DNA of 53,655 bases. Source: a virus. Where the stretch lies: IMG/VR virus record IMGVR_UViG_3300017971_000063, positions 1-53,655 of that record; one strand, written 5' to 3'. Below the pieces are notes generated by a model. It did no database searches, was not told the DNA's origin, and saw nothing but the letters and a program-made list of their open reading frames with translations. The translations under genes were made by a program, and so were the position numbers. Below are positions 18,349 to 24,202 of this stretch, piece after piece. Position 1 is the stretch's first letter. Each line of letters begins with the position of its first letter.

Positions 18349-18591
18349 GTCAATTGAGAGTGAGTTCGAATCAACCTCTTGATTGTACACCGATCTTTGA
18401 CAACGGGAAGTTCGAAGGACAAAAGGTTTCAGGGCAGGGGCGGGGGACGCGGAAAGTGGTCCCCGGGAAAGCACCGCAAGTCGGCCACCTTGAAACACTC
18501 GGGCAACAAGACCGTCGGAACTATCTCAACCCGGAACCCGACAACGAAATCTCCGGGGGCGACACGACGGCAACCTCTCCCCTTTTAATCA
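18349..18591 (+). ncRNA. Long structured 5' leader (possible noncoding RNA)
   Basis: About 240 nt between the promoter and the first leader element have no convincing ribosome site. Several pairings are visible: GGGGAC/GTCCCC around 18444-18466, GTTTCA (near 18430) with TGAAAC (near 18493), and CGGG/CCCG arms around 18500-18540. The 93-aa frame opening at 18354 would start within a few nt of the predicted transcript start without a Shine-Dalgarno, so I treat it as noncoding. It may be a regulatory leader or a free RNA. No known family is recognised. Confidence 0.4.
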
Positions 18592-18673
18592 GGTATCAAG
18601 GCGGAGTCGAAGCGAGAGTTTCGGCTCCGAGTTGATCCTTGACGGATCACAACAAACGAAGGGGAGGTCGAAC
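18592..18673 (+). promoter_or_regulatory. Leader element L0 (P1/P2/P3 structured RNA)
   Basis: First copy of the repeated element. P1 is GG-T-ATCAA (18592-18599) with TTGATCC. P2 is CGGAGTCGAAGC, a GAGA (GNRA) loop, GTTTCGGCTCCG (18602-18629). P3 is TGATCC-TTGAC-GGATCA (18633-18649). AAGGGGAGG and the ATG at 18674 follow. Confidence 0.7.
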
Positions 18674-18856
18674 ATGGACGACAAGAAATTCGCAGTTTAT
18701 CAGGGGATCAGGGATACGGTTATTTCCGCGATGTATCGCGCGGACTACAACCGGAAGGACATCGAGGACGCGCTTCGGATGTTACGTGAGGACATCAACG
18801 AAGAGTTCGACGATCCGAAACCGGAACCGAAGAAATTCTCTCCTCACAACAAGTAG
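18674..18856 (+). CDS. Small acidic protein, unknown
   Basis: A 60-aa protein, the first gene of the leader-rich operon, with ATG 9 nt after AAGGGGAGG. It has a helical core (GIRDTVISAMYRADYNRKDI) and a polar Glu/Asp/Lys/Pro tail. Strong promoter, strong ribosome site and small size suit an early host-takeover protein, but no function can be read from sequence. Confidence 0.7.
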   Translation: MDDKKFAVYQGIRDTVISAMYRADYNRKDIEDALRMLREDINEEFDDPKPEPKKFSPHNK

Positions 18857-18858
18857 TC

Positions 18859-18938
18859 GAGGTTTCAACAAAGGGTCGGAGCGATCCGGCCCTTGATTGA
18901 ACCCTTGAAGGGTTCTCAACAACGAAGGGGAGGTTCAC
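18859..18938 (+). promoter_or_regulatory. Leader element L1
   Basis: P1 5' strand GAGGTTTCAA starts 2 nt after the upstream stop. P2 is AAGGGTCGGA-GCGA-TCCGGCCCTT (18871-18894) with a GNRA loop. P3 is GAACCC-TTGAA-GGGTTC (18899-18915). The Shine-Dalgarno is AAGGGGAGG. It is nearly identical to L3. Confidence 0.85.
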
Positions 18939-19238
18939 ATGAAAAAGTATTCGAGCGAGAAACATCTGGAGCAAGTCGAGAAACAGATCGAGCGCGAGGC
19001 GAAGGGAATCGTCTACGAGAATTTACAGAAAGCGGTTCACGCTCTCGTCGAACTTCACGACGACGCTTCGAAGTCCTATCACAAGGGCGGCGATTCTCTC
19101 GACGACAAGCGCGGATACAACGTTCGGTGTTTGATCTATCTCGACTTGATCCAGAAGATCAAGAAGATCGAAGGTAAATTCGACCCGAATGAGATTATCG
19201 AAGAGCCGGAAGTCCGGATCGTTCGAGTCGTCAAATAG
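18939..19238 (+). CDS. Helical protein, unknown
   Basis: A 99-aa protein, largely helical and charged (EQVEKQIEREAKGIVYENLQ), with a His/Asp-rich centre (LHDDASKSYHKGG) and a strand-like end. No family is recognised. It lies between leader elements L1 and L2 and is presumably co-transcribed with, but independently initiated from, its neighbours. Confidence 0.75.
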   Translation: MKKYSSEKHLEQVEKQIEREAKGIVYENLQKAVHALVELHDDASKSYHKGGDSLDDKRGYNVRCLIYLDLIQKIKKIEGKFDPNEIIEEPEVRIVRVVK

Positions 19239-19240
19239 TC

Positions 19241-19327
19241 GAGGTTTCAACAAGAGATCGGACTTCGGTCCGGTCTCTGATTGAACCCTTGCGGTTCAAA
19301 AACAAAACATCGAAGGGGAGGTTTACA
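19241..19327 (+). promoter_or_regulatory. Leader element L2
   Basis: P1 GAGG-T-TTCAA / TTGAA-C-CCTT. P2 has an 11-bp stem capped by UUCG closed by C-G. P3 is TTGAACC-CTTGC-GGTTCAA. A longer A-rich spacer precedes AAGGGGAGG. It is nearly identical to L4. Confidence 0.85.
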
Positions 19328-19594
19328 ATGAACAAGATCAAAGTTTCCTACGATTTGGCGAACGTGGTCGATGCGGCGAAGTGGATCAAGGGCGACGTCG
19401 AGAAGATCGTCGACGAGGCGACGTTCCGGACGCGGGAACTCGTCGAGATCGGCGACGATCGGGTCGAGGACGTCGTCGAGAGCTTCAAAGAACGAGCGCT
19501 CTCGGAAATTACCGACGCAAAGAAACACCTTGAAGCGCTTCACTCATGGATCGAGCGCGTAGGAAATCGCAAGAGCAAGGATCAGGAGAAATAG
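19328..19594 (+). CDS. Helical protein, unknown
   Basis: An 88-aa protein with ATG after GGGGAGGTTTACA. It is predicted nearly all helical and acidic (DVVESFKERALSEITDAKKH), with an Arg/Lys/Glu tail, as in a coiled-coil binding protein. I recognise no family. Flanked by L2 and L3. Confidence 0.75.
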   Translation: MNKIKVSYDLANVVDAAKWIKGDVEKIVDEATFRTRELVEIGDDRVEDVVESFKERALSEITDAKKHLEALHSWIERVGNRKSKDQEK

Positions 19595-19596
19595 TC

Positions 19597-19678
19597 GAGG
19601 TTTCAACAAAGGGTCGGAGCGATCCGGCCCTTGATTGAACCCTTGAAGGGTTCTCAATTCAAGAAGGGGAGGTTCACC
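19597..19678 (+). promoter_or_regulatory. Leader element L3
   Basis: Matches L1 base for base from the P1 5' strand through P3 (GCGA-capped P2, GAACCC/GGGTTC P3). The spacer to AAGGGGAGG differs. Confidence 0.85.
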
Positions 19679-19828
19679 ATGAAGATGTATCAAGTTTATA
19701 TTCTCAACGCGGACGGGACGACTCAATATACAAACGTATATACAGCGAACAGAAAGTTCGCCGACGATTACGCCGCTTCGATGACAAGTCTCGGATATTG
19801 CGCGGTTGTGGAAACAGTCGAGAAATAA
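19679..19828 (+). CDS. Very small protein, unknown
   Basis: A 49-aa protein with ATG after GGGGAGGTTCACC. It has two strand-like segments (YQVYILNADGTTQYTN and CAVVETVEK) around one helix (KFADDYAASMTSLG), a possible beta-alpha-beta fold. No family is recognised. Flanked by L3 and L4. Confidence 0.65.
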   Translation: MKMYQVYILNADGTTQYTNVYTANRKFADDYAASMTSLGYCAVVETVEK

Positions 19829-19830
19829 TC

Positions 19831-19913
19831 GAGGTTTCAACAAGAGATCGGACTTCGGTCCGGTCTCTGATTGAACCCTTGCGGTTCAACAACAAGGAAA
19901 GGGGAGGTTCACC
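19831..19913 (+). promoter_or_regulatory. Leader element L4
   Basis: Matches L2 through P3: UUCG-capped P2 and TTGAACC-CTTGC-GGTTCAA P3. The P1 5' strand begins 2 nt after the TAA stop. Confidence 0.85.
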
Positions 19914-20264
19914 ATGAAGCTTGCAAAGTTCGAGGAAAAGGTTTTCGTCGAGATCGTTCGCGGACAGTACAGCGGCGAGACGGGATTCTCCGACGTGATC
20001 CCGGAGGACATCTACAAGAATCTCGGATGTTCACCGAAGGCCGTCGGCGGCGCTCTTTCTTCTCTCGATAAAAAGGGACTCGTTTTCGTGGAAGATTTGA
20101 GCGGCCAACTCGACAACGGGATTCGAACGATTATCTATCTCACAACTAAAGCGTGGAAGATGGTCGGCGTCACCGACGAGGAGATCGGAAACGGTTATTA
20201 CGACCGCGAGACGATCGGCAAGTTCATGCGGTCGGCGATCGAGAAAGGGATCGTCGCAGAGTGA
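19914..20264 (+). CDS. Winged-helix-like protein
   Basis: A 116-aa protein. Residues ~5-60 (EEKVFVEIVRGQYSG, EDIYKNLGCSPKAVGGALSS, LDKKGLVFVEDL) read as helix - helix-turn-helix - beta wing, a winged-helix fold seen in MarR-like regulators. The rest is strand plus helix. It may bind DNA and regulate host or phage genes. The target is unknown and no operator is assigned. It is one of two DNA-binding-like proteins in this half of the genome. Confidence 0.65.
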   Translation: MKLAKFEEKVFVEIVRGQYSGETGFSDVIPEDIYKNLGCSPKAVGGALSSLDKKGLVFVEDLSGQLDNGIRTIIYLTTKAWKMVGVTDEEIGNGYYDRETIGKFMRSAIEKGIVAE

Positions 20265-20347
20265 GGTTTCAACGAAGGATCGGAACGAAAGTTCCGGTCC
20301 TTGATTGAACCTTCACGGTTCAAAATCAAGGAAAGGGGAGGTTGAGA
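20263..20347 (+). promoter_or_regulatory. Leader element L5
   Basis: The P1 5' strand GAGGTTTCAA overlaps the upstream TGA. P2 is a 12-bp stem AAGGATCGGAAC / GTTCCGGTCCTT with a GAAA loop. P3 is TTGAACC-TTCAC-GGTTCAA. AAAGGGGAGG follows. Confidence 0.85.
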
Positions 20348-20602
20348 ATGAAAACGATCACGACTCACAAGTTCGCAACGACGACGGAGTTCGACATCAA
20401 CAAGCGGATCGAACTCGGGATTCCGCTCACCCGGAAACAAGTCAAGGCGAAGAAACAACGGAAAGCGAATCCGCCGACCGCTCTCGGCTATCAACGGAAA
20501 CACGGCGTCGAGTGCGTTCCGGTCTACACTTCCGACGGTCATTGCTTCATCGCTCGGAAGGACGTCGCCGATCGCCTTCGGAGGAACGGCGAGTCAAGTT
20601 GA
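20348..20602 (+). CDS. Basic small protein, unknown
   Basis: An 84-aa protein with ATG after GGGGAGGTTGAGA. An upstream TTG at 20342 is ignored because spacing from the Shine-Dalgarno favours the ATG. A Lys/Arg-rich middle (LTRKQVKAKKQRKANPP) precedes a short strand pair (VECVPVYTSDGHCFIARKDV). Nucleic-acid binding is possible but not shown. Flanked by L5 and L6. Confidence 0.7.
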   Translation: MKTITTHKFATTTEFDINKRIELGIPLTRKQVKAKKQRKANPPTALGYQRKHGVECVPVYTSDGHCFIARKDVADRLRRNGESS

Positions 20603-20685
20603 CGTTTCAACAACGGCGCCGGACTTCGGTCCGGCTCCGGATTGAACCGTCAAGGTTCAACAATTCAGGAAGGGGAGGTTTCAAA
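20601..20685 (+). promoter_or_regulatory. Leader element L6
   Basis: P1 switches to GACG-T-TTCAA paired with TTGAA-C-CGTC, a compensatory change. P2 keeps its stem with one C/T mismatch and a UUCG loop. P3 is TTGAACC-GTCAA-GGTTCAA. The upstream TGA overlaps P1. Confidence 0.85.
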
Positions 20686-21126
20686 ATGGTCAAAAATATA
20701 ACGGTAGGAACGCGCGGAAACAAGAAGGTCAAGATCACGCTCCGTCGCAAGACTCACATGCGCCACCCGAACGGATGGTCAATCAAGGTCTACGATCCGG
20801 AGACGAAGATCACGACGGAAGGTTATACGAACCGTCTCGAACAACACGTCGCTCTCGAAAAGGCGATCGCTCTCGCTCACAAGATCGAGAATCGGAACGA
20901 GCTTCTCAACGCTCTCCGGACGATCACCGGCGACGCGGACATTCGCGGCTTTTGCTTCTCGCAAAATGACGCGGCGATCCGCGATCAGATCGCGAAGGGC
21001 GAAAAGGTCTCGGACGCCGAACTCGCGCGACACGCTCGGGCGAAGAAGGAATACTACGAGATCGTTCGACCGCTTTTTAAGACGGCGTTCGCGGCGTTCA
21101 AACACTTCCGCGACAAACAACTTTGA
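20686..21126 (+). CDS. Unknown protein
   Basis: A 146-aa protein with ATG after GGGGAGGTTTCAAA. Residues 1-45 are basic strands (VKITLRRKTHMRHPNGW), a central helix follows (HVALEKAIALAHKIENRNEL), and the carboxy end is helical and Arg/Lys-rich. The first half resembles a small DNA- or RNA-binding strand domain, but no family is recognised. Longest of the short genes in the leader operon. Flanked by L6 and L7. Confidence 0.75.
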   Translation: MVKNITVGTRGNKKVKITLRRKTHMRHPNGWSIKVYDPETKITTEGYTNRLEQHVALEKAIALAHKIENRNELLNALRTITGDADIRGFCFSQNDAAIRDQIAKGEKVSDAELARHARAKKEYYEIVRPLFKTAFAAFKHFRDKQL

Positions 21127-21128
21127 TC

Positions 21129-21214
21129 GAGGTTTCAAGTCCGAGGTCGAATTTCGGTTCGGCCTCGTGTTGAATCTTCGGAGCAAGGTTCAAAAAATAG
21201 AAGGGGAGGTCAAC
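21129..21214 (+). promoter_or_regulatory. Leader element L7
   Basis: P1 GAGG-T-TTCAA / TTGAA-T-CTTC, a different compensatory partner. P2 CGAGGTCGAAT-TTCG-GTTCGGCCTCG. P3 TTGAATC and GGTTCAA with a longer 10-nt loop. AAGGGGAGG follows. Confidence 0.8.
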
Positions 21215-21478
21215 ATGGAATACGACGAGATTTTAAGTTTCGCGTCCGAGGCCGATCGGTTACGGTCGAGCGCTTCGGAGATCAGCAGGAAAGCGGGACG
21301 GGTCGCCGGAGAGATCAACGAGTTCGTGACTACGCTCGCGCTCAAGAAGGACGATCCGGGTCGGTGTCTCAAGGCGTCGCGAGTAATGTTGAAAAATATC
21401 GTCACGCGATCGCTCGAACTATCGGACGAGATCGAGGAACTTCTCGGACGCTTCGAGATCGAAGAAAGCAAAAAGTAA
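21215..21478 (+). CDS. Coiled-coil protein, unknown
   Basis: An 87-aa protein, almost entirely helical with heptad-like Leu/Ile spacing (SEADRLRSSASEISRKAGRV; IVTRSLELSDEIEELLGRF). It is likely a small coiled-coil or helical-bundle protein. Function unknown. Flanked by L7 and L8. Confidence 0.75.
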   Translation: MEYDEILSFASEADRLRSSASEISRKAGRVAGEINEFVTTLALKKDDPGRCLKASRVMLKNIVTRSLELSDEIEELLGRFEIEESKK

Positions 21479-21482
21479 AGTC

Positions 21483-21564
21483 GACGCTTCAACGTGGGGA
21501 TCGAAGTTCGCTTCGGTCTCCGATTGAGTCGTCGAGACTCAACAACAAAGAAGGGGAGGTCGTT
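21483..21564 (+). promoter_or_regulatory. Leader element L8
   Basis: P1 GACG-C-TTCAA / TTGAG-T-CGTC. P2 GGGGATCGAAG-TTCG-CTTCGGTCTCC. P3 TTGAGTC-GTCGA-GACTCAA, where both P3 strands changed together relative to L2. Confidence 0.85.
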
Positions 21565-21936
21565 ATGAAAAATAGAATGTTGTATAACGAGGACGGCTCG
21601 ATTGCGATTCCGTTTTCGAAAGTGAGTTTCTTCGCCGTCGATCAACCTCGCGGGAAGAAGTTCACGATCGAAGCGTATTTCGTCCCGGGACACTCCGACG
21701 AGGAACGCTCCTTCACGATCAGCAAACACGAGACCGAGGAAGAAGCGAAGTCCGCGTTGAAGGCGATCCGGGAAGCGGAATCGCGGAACGATCTCGCGCT
21801 CGCGGTGAGTATCCTCAAGAACGCTCGCCGCGCAATGCGTTTGACGGAAGCGGAAGATTCTCCCGTCAAGGAACTCCGGCTCGAAGGGTTCGACGCCGCG
21901 ATCGACGTTCTCTCGAAAGTGTCAAGCGGTTCGTGA
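21565..21936 (+). CDS. Unknown protein, last gene of first leader block
   Basis: A 123-aa protein with ATG after GGGGAGGTCGTT. Strands dominate residues 1-50 (KKFTIEAYFVPGHSDEERSF) and helices the rest (EEEAKSALKAIREAESRNDL). The central helix and following segment resemble those in the 146-aa gene at 20686 (repeated ESRNDLALAV / ENRNELLNAL-type helices), so the two may share a domain. No known family. A hairpin and a new promoter follow. Confidence 0.7.
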   Translation: MKNRMLYNEDGSIAIPFSKVSFFAVDQPRGKKFTIEAYFVPGHSDEERSFTISKHETEEEAKSALKAIREAESRNDLALAVSILKNARRAMRLTEAEDSPVKELRLEGFDAAIDVLSKVSSGS

Positions 21937-21971
21937 CGAACGATCACCGCGACGAGACAAGGGCGATCTCG

Positions 21972-21999
21972 GAGGGACGGTCTCTCGGGGCCGTCCCTC
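21972..21999 (+). terminator. Hairpin ending the first leader block
   Basis: A 9-bp perfect stem (GAGGGACGG / CCGTCCCTC) with a 10-nt loop and no U-run. It lies between the last gene of the block and the next promoter, so it is probably a terminator or 3' stabiliser. Confidence 0.45.
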
Positions 22000-22073
22000 G
22001 AAACCCTCAACAAACGGCCTCTCCCGACCTTGTCACGCCGAGAAAAAAAAGCGCAAAAAAAAGAAAAAAGTGC

Positions 22074-22103
22074 TTGACAATTTGGCATACATGACCCTAT
22101 AAT
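22074..22103 (+). promoter_or_regulatory. Sigma70-like promoter for the ArdC-like gene
   Basis: TTGACA at 22074-22079 and a perfect TATAAT at 22098-22103, with an 18-nt spacer and a long A-rich tract upstream that looks like an UP element. The spacer contains TTTGGCAT, as in the promoter at 18314. Confidence 0.85.
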
Positions 22104-22112
22104 ATAGTTACG

Positions 22113-22158
22113 TTGAGAGTCAAGCTTGACTCTCGAAATTCAGGAAGGGGAGGACAGA
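22113..22158 (+). promoter_or_regulatory. Simplified leader (L9): P3-type hairpin only
   Basis: GAGAGTCA (22115-22122) pairs with TGACTCTC (22127-22134) around an AGCT loop, followed by GGAAGGGGAGG and ATG. P1 and P2 are absent here, in the one leader that follows a promoter instead of an upstream stop codon. Confidence 0.65.
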
Positions 22159-22989
22159 ATGGCCTACACGAAGAAGAGCAAGGAGTTTTACGAAAACCGG
22201 AAAAAGGAGATCGAAGGGAAGCTCGACAAGGTTCTCCGCGAGTCGTTCACCGACGCCGAGAAGATGCGGAAACTCTCGCTTCACTTCCGGATCACCGGTC
22301 TTTACAACTATTCGTTCATCAATTCGATCTTGATCGCTTCGCAGGGCGGGAAGCTCGCGCAGTCGTTCAAGGCGTGGAAGAAACTCGAACGTCACGTCAA
22401 GAAGGGCGAGCGCTCGAAGATTTTTATCTTCATTCCCTATTTCAAGAACGTCGACGAGAAGAACGCGATCACCGGCAAGACCGAGACGATCAAGAAGCTC
22501 GTCGGGTTCGGGACCGGTCCGGTTTTCGACATCGATCAGACGGACGGAAAGCCGCTCGAATACGATCACAACTCCGAGGACGTGATCGACGTCGACTATA
22601 CCGAACTAAAAGTCAAGGTCGAGAAAGGATTCGACGTCGAGATCACCGAGAAGTACACGGGAAGCGCTCGCGGATACACCGACGGGAAGCGGATCGCGAT
22701 CTCCGAGATGTCGAACAATACGGACAAGGTCAAGACGCTCGTCCATGAACTCGCTCACGTCGTCCTCGAACATTGCGGGAAGGGTCGCAAGGCGCGGAAC
22801 GTGGTCGAGGTCGAAGCGGAAGCGGCGACGCTCTTCGTCGAATCGTTCCTCGGCTACGACGTCGAACTCTCCGAGACCTACATTGCGAATTGGAAGTCGT
22901 CGGAGATCGGGCGGGACAGCTACAAGAACGTAATCCGCGCGGCGGACAAGATCATCAAGTCGCTTTTCATCGAGAAAAAAGCGGCGTAG
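22159..22989 (+). CDS. ArdC-like antirestriction protein
   Basis: A 276-aa protein. Residues ~35-110 match the ArdC amino-terminal ssDNA-binding-like domain (LHFRITGLYNYSFINSILI, AQSFKAWKKLERHVKKGERS, FIPYF). Residues ~190-205 contain a gluzincin zinc motif (VHELAHVVLEH; H196, E197, H200), followed by EVEAEAATLFVESFLGYDV. ArdC proteins block host restriction of incoming DNA. A strong dedicated promoter and a perfect -10 box fit early, high expression. Only the motif-level match is seen; antirestriction activity is inferred from family. Confidence 0.85.
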   Translation: MAYTKKSKEFYENRKKEIEGKLDKVLRESFTDAEKMRKLSLHFRITGLYNYSFINSILIASQGGKLAQSFKAWKKLERHVKKGERSKIFIFIPYFKNVDEKNAITGKTETIKKLVGFGTGPVFDIDQTDGKPLEYDHNSEDVIDVDYTELKVKVEKGFDVEITEKYTGSARGYTDGKRIAISEMSNNTDKVKTLVHELAHVVLEHCGKGRKARNVVEVEAEAATLFVESFLGYDVELSETYIANWKSSEIGRDSYKNVIRAADKIIKSLFIEKKAA

Positions 22990-22994
22990 GTTGC

Positions 22995-23078
22995 GAGGTT
23001 TCAACGACGAGGTCGGAGCGAAAGTTCCGGCCTCGGATTGAACCCTTGCGGTTCAAATCAAGGAAGGGGAGGTCGAGA
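22995..23078 (+). promoter_or_regulatory. Leader element L10
   Basis: P1 GAGG-T-TTCAA / TTGAA-C-CCTT. P2 CGAGGTCGGAGC-GAAA-GTTCCGGCCTCG with a GNRA loop. P3 TTGAACC-CTTGC-GGTTCAA. GGAAGGGGAGG follows. Confidence 0.85.
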
Positions 23079-23510
23079 ATGAAAAAAAAGTTGTGGAGCG
23101 AGTTTCGGAAGTCCCTCGAAGGGATCGCCGACCGATACACCGCGAAAGCGGAACGGATCGAACAGTCCGACGACATCGCCGACGGTGACTCCTTCCTTTC
23201 CGGAGCGGAGAAGGCCGCGCTCGCCGCGAAATATTACGGCAAGGCCGAAGCGGTCGAGATGGTCGACGAGTTCGTCGACGAAGCTCGGTCGGAAAGTGAA
23301 GAGGTCAAACGCTCGATCGTTGCTCCGATCGTTCTCTCGAAGGTGAATGATTTGATCGTCGCGGAATCGGCGGAGTTGGAAAGTGCGAAGCGGAAGAATC
23401 TCTCGACGAGTGCGATCGTCGCTCGTCTCACCGCCGAAGTCGATCAACTCGGTCGGCTCAAAAAACAAGTCGAGGGATTCGTCAACCGGCCAGTCGACAA
23501 AGAGAATTGA
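23079..23510 (+). CDS. Helical protein, unknown
   Basis: A 143-aa protein with ATG after GGGGAGGTCGAGA. It is nearly all helical and acidic with an Ala/Glu/Lys pattern (GAEKAALAAKYYGKAEAVEM; VAPIVLSKVNDLIVAESAEL). Likely a coiled-coil or helical-bundle accessory protein. No family is recognised. Flanked by L10 and L11. Confidence 0.75.
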   Translation: MKKKLWSEFRKSLEGIADRYTAKAERIEQSDDIADGDSFLSGAEKAALAAKYYGKAEAVEMVDEFVDEARSESEEVKRSIVAPIVLSKVNDLIVAESAELESAKRKNLSTSAIVARLTAEVDQLGRLKKQVEGFVNRPVDKEN

Positions 23511-23512
23511 TC

Positions 23513-23597
23513 GACGCTTCAAGGCGTGATCGGACTCCGGTCCGGTCACGAGTTGAGTCGTCGAGACTCGCAGGATCAAGGAAGGGGAGGTTTCAAA
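23513..23597 (+). promoter_or_regulatory. Leader element L11
   Basis: P1 GACG-C-TTCAA / TTGAG-T-CGTC. P2 GTGATCGGAC-TCCG-GTCCGGTCAC with a UNCG-type loop. P3 GAGTC-GTCGA-GACTC, with its outer pairs partly lost. AAGGGGAGG follows. Confidence 0.8.
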
Positions 23598-23864
23598 ATG
23601 GAAACGCCGGATATTTACAGCGACGAGAATTTGGGGAAACTCAAATTCAAGAAGGACCGACCTCTCAAATCGTGGAAGGTCATGCGGTTCTTTCGCGCGC
23701 GAGGATGGTCGTTGATCCTCACCGTCTACGAGGCCGAGATCGCGAAGCGACACGTCGAGACGTTGATCGCGAATGGCGTCGCCGTCTCCGATCTCATGAT
23801 CGTCGAAACGATCGAGATCGAAACGCGGGTCGAAGTAGATCGAGAGTCGGAGGTTTCAAAATGA
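23598..23864 (+). CDS. Unknown protein
   Basis: An 88-aa protein with ATG after GGGGAGGTTTCAAA. A strand-helix-strand pattern (KVMRFFRARGWSLILTVYEA, RHVETLIANGVAVSDLMIVE) suggests a small alpha/beta domain. No family is recognised. It overlaps the next gene by 4 nt, so the last two genes of the block share one leader element. Confidence 0.7.
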   Translation: METPDIYSDENLGKLKFKKDRPLKSWKVMRFFRARGWSLILTVYEAEIAKRHVETLIANGVAVSDLMIVETIEIETRVEVDRESEVSK

Positions 23865-24049
23865 GAAAACTCGAAAAGGAAGAATTGAAGGACGCGCTCG
23901 GCGTCGTCGCTTGCTCGTTTTCCTTGAAAGGGAAAGCGAAGCGTTGCGCGAAGTGCGAGTTCGTCGAGGCGTGTCGGCGGATCGCGTCCCGGGTCAAGTC
24001 GATCGTTGAGTCGGTCGAGAAGTCCGGACGAAGAAGGAAAACGGAATAG
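23861..24049 (+). CDS. Small Cys-cluster protein
   Basis: A 62-aa protein whose ATG overlaps the upstream stop and follows GGAGGTTTCAAA. CSFSLKGKAKRCAKCEFVEAC contains three closely spaced Cys plus one upstream, so a zinc or iron-sulfur site is possible. The rest is a basic helix. No family is recognised. It is the only gene of the block without its own leader. Confidence 0.65.
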   Translation: MRKLEKEELKDALGVVACSFSLKGKAKRCAKCEFVEACRRIASRVKSIVESVEKSGRRRKTE

Positions 24050-24060
24050 AATGACCTCAT

Positions 24061-24125
24061 GGGGAGGGACCGGCGGTGATCGTATTGACTCCGCTTGATC
24101 CCTCCCCGACCCTTCCTTCCGGGTC
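24061..24125 (+). terminator. Tandem hairpins ending the second leader block
   Basis: GGGGAGGGA (24061-24069) pairs with TCCCTCCCC (24099-24107) around an inner GCGG/CCGC stem. GACCC/GGGTC (24108-24125) forms a second hairpin immediately before an A-rich tract. Probable terminator region ahead of the next promoter. Confidence 0.55.
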
Positions 24126-24139
24126 GAAGAAAAAAACGC

Positions 24140-24168
24140 TTGACAAAACGTCAAGACAATGAGACAAC
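24140..24168 (+). promoter_or_regulatory. Putative promoter with inverted repeat before the RHH gene
   Basis: TTGACA at 24140-24145 lies downstream of an A-tract, but the -10 (GACAAC with a 17-nt spacer) is poor. The -35 is half of an inverted repeat TTGAC-AAAAC-GTCAA, and GTCAA recurs near 24171. This could be an operator for the adjacent DNA-binding protein. Confidence 0.45.
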
Positions 24169-24202
24169 TCGTCAATCGAATCTACCAAAAGGGAGGACGT
24201 GA

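Noticed and set aside
18354-18635. 93-aa frame in the promoter-proximal leader
   Set aside because: It would start within a few nt of the predicted transcript start without a Shine-Dalgarno, and it overlaps leader element L0. Structured RNA is more likely.
18592-23597. CRISPR-like array
   Set aside because: The repeated units are spaced by whole genes of varying length, differ in sequence and have RNA-hairpin design. There are no uniform spacers and no cas genes.
18859-23597. A third pairing in which P3 5' strand blocks the Shine-Dalgarno directly
   Set aside because: TTGAACC could pair with GGTTCA after AAGGGGAGG in L1, L3 and L4, but L5, L7, L8 and L10 lack the matching bases, so it is not a general feature.
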